Shown here: positions 63,932 to 64,000 of the stretch, one piece after another
Layout: each line of letters opens with the position of its first letter
Position numbering within the stretch: the stretch's first letter is position 1
Assembly: GCA_026367775.1 (NCBI GenBank)
Contig: CP111155.1
Location: 682,001-746,000 of the forward strand
DNA length: 64,000 nucleotides
Direction of reading: 5' to 3'
Origin: Exserohilum rostratum
Lineage: Eukaryota; Ascomycota; Dothideomycetes; Pleosporales; Pleosporaceae
The notes under the pieces: model-generated
The model's database searches: none
What the model saw: the letters and a program-made list of their open reading frames with translations, nothing else
What the model was told of the DNA's origin: nothing
Position numbers and translations under genes: made by a program

Positions 63932-64000
63932 AGTTGTAGCAGACTTGTCACGAGTCCCAGCGCATCGCAGTACCAGGACTTCAATGCAGCCTATGTTCTC
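63932..64000. other. Right-edge sequence upstream of the GW-type gene
   Basis: Leader or promoter of the minus-strand gene ending at 63931; too short to say more. Confidence 0.4.

Noticed and set aside
1..64000. tRNA, 5S rRNA and CRISPR arrays
   Set aside because: I looked for B-box-like GGTTCGANNCC, fungal 5S core words and regularly spaced repeats and found none that fold or fit. A covariance-model scan would be decisive.

Overview
This is a 64 kb piece of a filamentous ascomycete genome. Genes are dense, on both strands, and mostly interrupted by short introns of about 50 nt with GT..AG ends and CTAAC/CTGAC branch sites. Eukaryotic core genes are mixed with typically fungal families: a HET-domain protein, small cysteine-rich secreted proteins, a fungal Scm3 and a Yap-like bZIP. 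The flavodoxin-like quinone reductase and acidic P2 protein resemble the Alternaria allergens Alt a 7 and Alt a 5. With possible RIP-type C-to-T decay in one AT-rich stretch, this points to Dothideomycetes, probably Pleosporales; that placement is inference.

Layout. 1-10.3 kb: SEC10 (cut by the left edge), NUS1, RPS15, RPP2, SPT2 and a long disordered protein. 10.3-16.8 kb is an AT-rich, gene-poor accessory stretch. It holds a three-exon 12-cysteine secreted protein, a membrane-protein gene broken by an in-frame TGA, a GFA-family gene, a degenerate minisatellite and a decayed coding relic. 16.8-24 kb: SF3B1/Hsh155 and a divergently transcribed protein with a RING-like C-terminus. 24.5-30 kb: HET protein, an uncharacterised secreted protein and an aldo-keto reductase. 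30-36 kb: a long leader region, a bZIP regulator and a thioredoxin-fold protein with a lysine/glutamate-rich tail. 36.5-48 kb: Fun30/SMARCAD1 remodeller, VMA21, eIF3d, an unknown protein and a membrane nucleotide pyrophosphatase. 48-64 kb: the quinone reductase, an F-box protein, a 2.8 kb gene-poor stretch, ATG6/Beclin, a second cysteine-rich secreted protein with a Kex2 site, an Scm3 centromere chaperone with Myb-like and C2H2 modules, and a Trp-rich GW/WG-type protein.

The most striking observation is at the quinone reductase. Its stop sits in the strong readthrough context TGA CTA G. It is followed in frame by 73 open codons ending in a CaaX box (CELM) with a second nearby cysteine. This predicts a minor, prenylated, membrane-anchored isoform made by translational readthrough.

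The genes do not form one pathway. They cover exocytosis, dolichol synthesis, ribosome and translation initiation, splicing, chromatin, V-ATPase assembly, autophagy and centromere function, with fast-evolving secreted and recognition proteins between them. Exon limits were read by eye from splice consensus and reading frame, not from transcripts.
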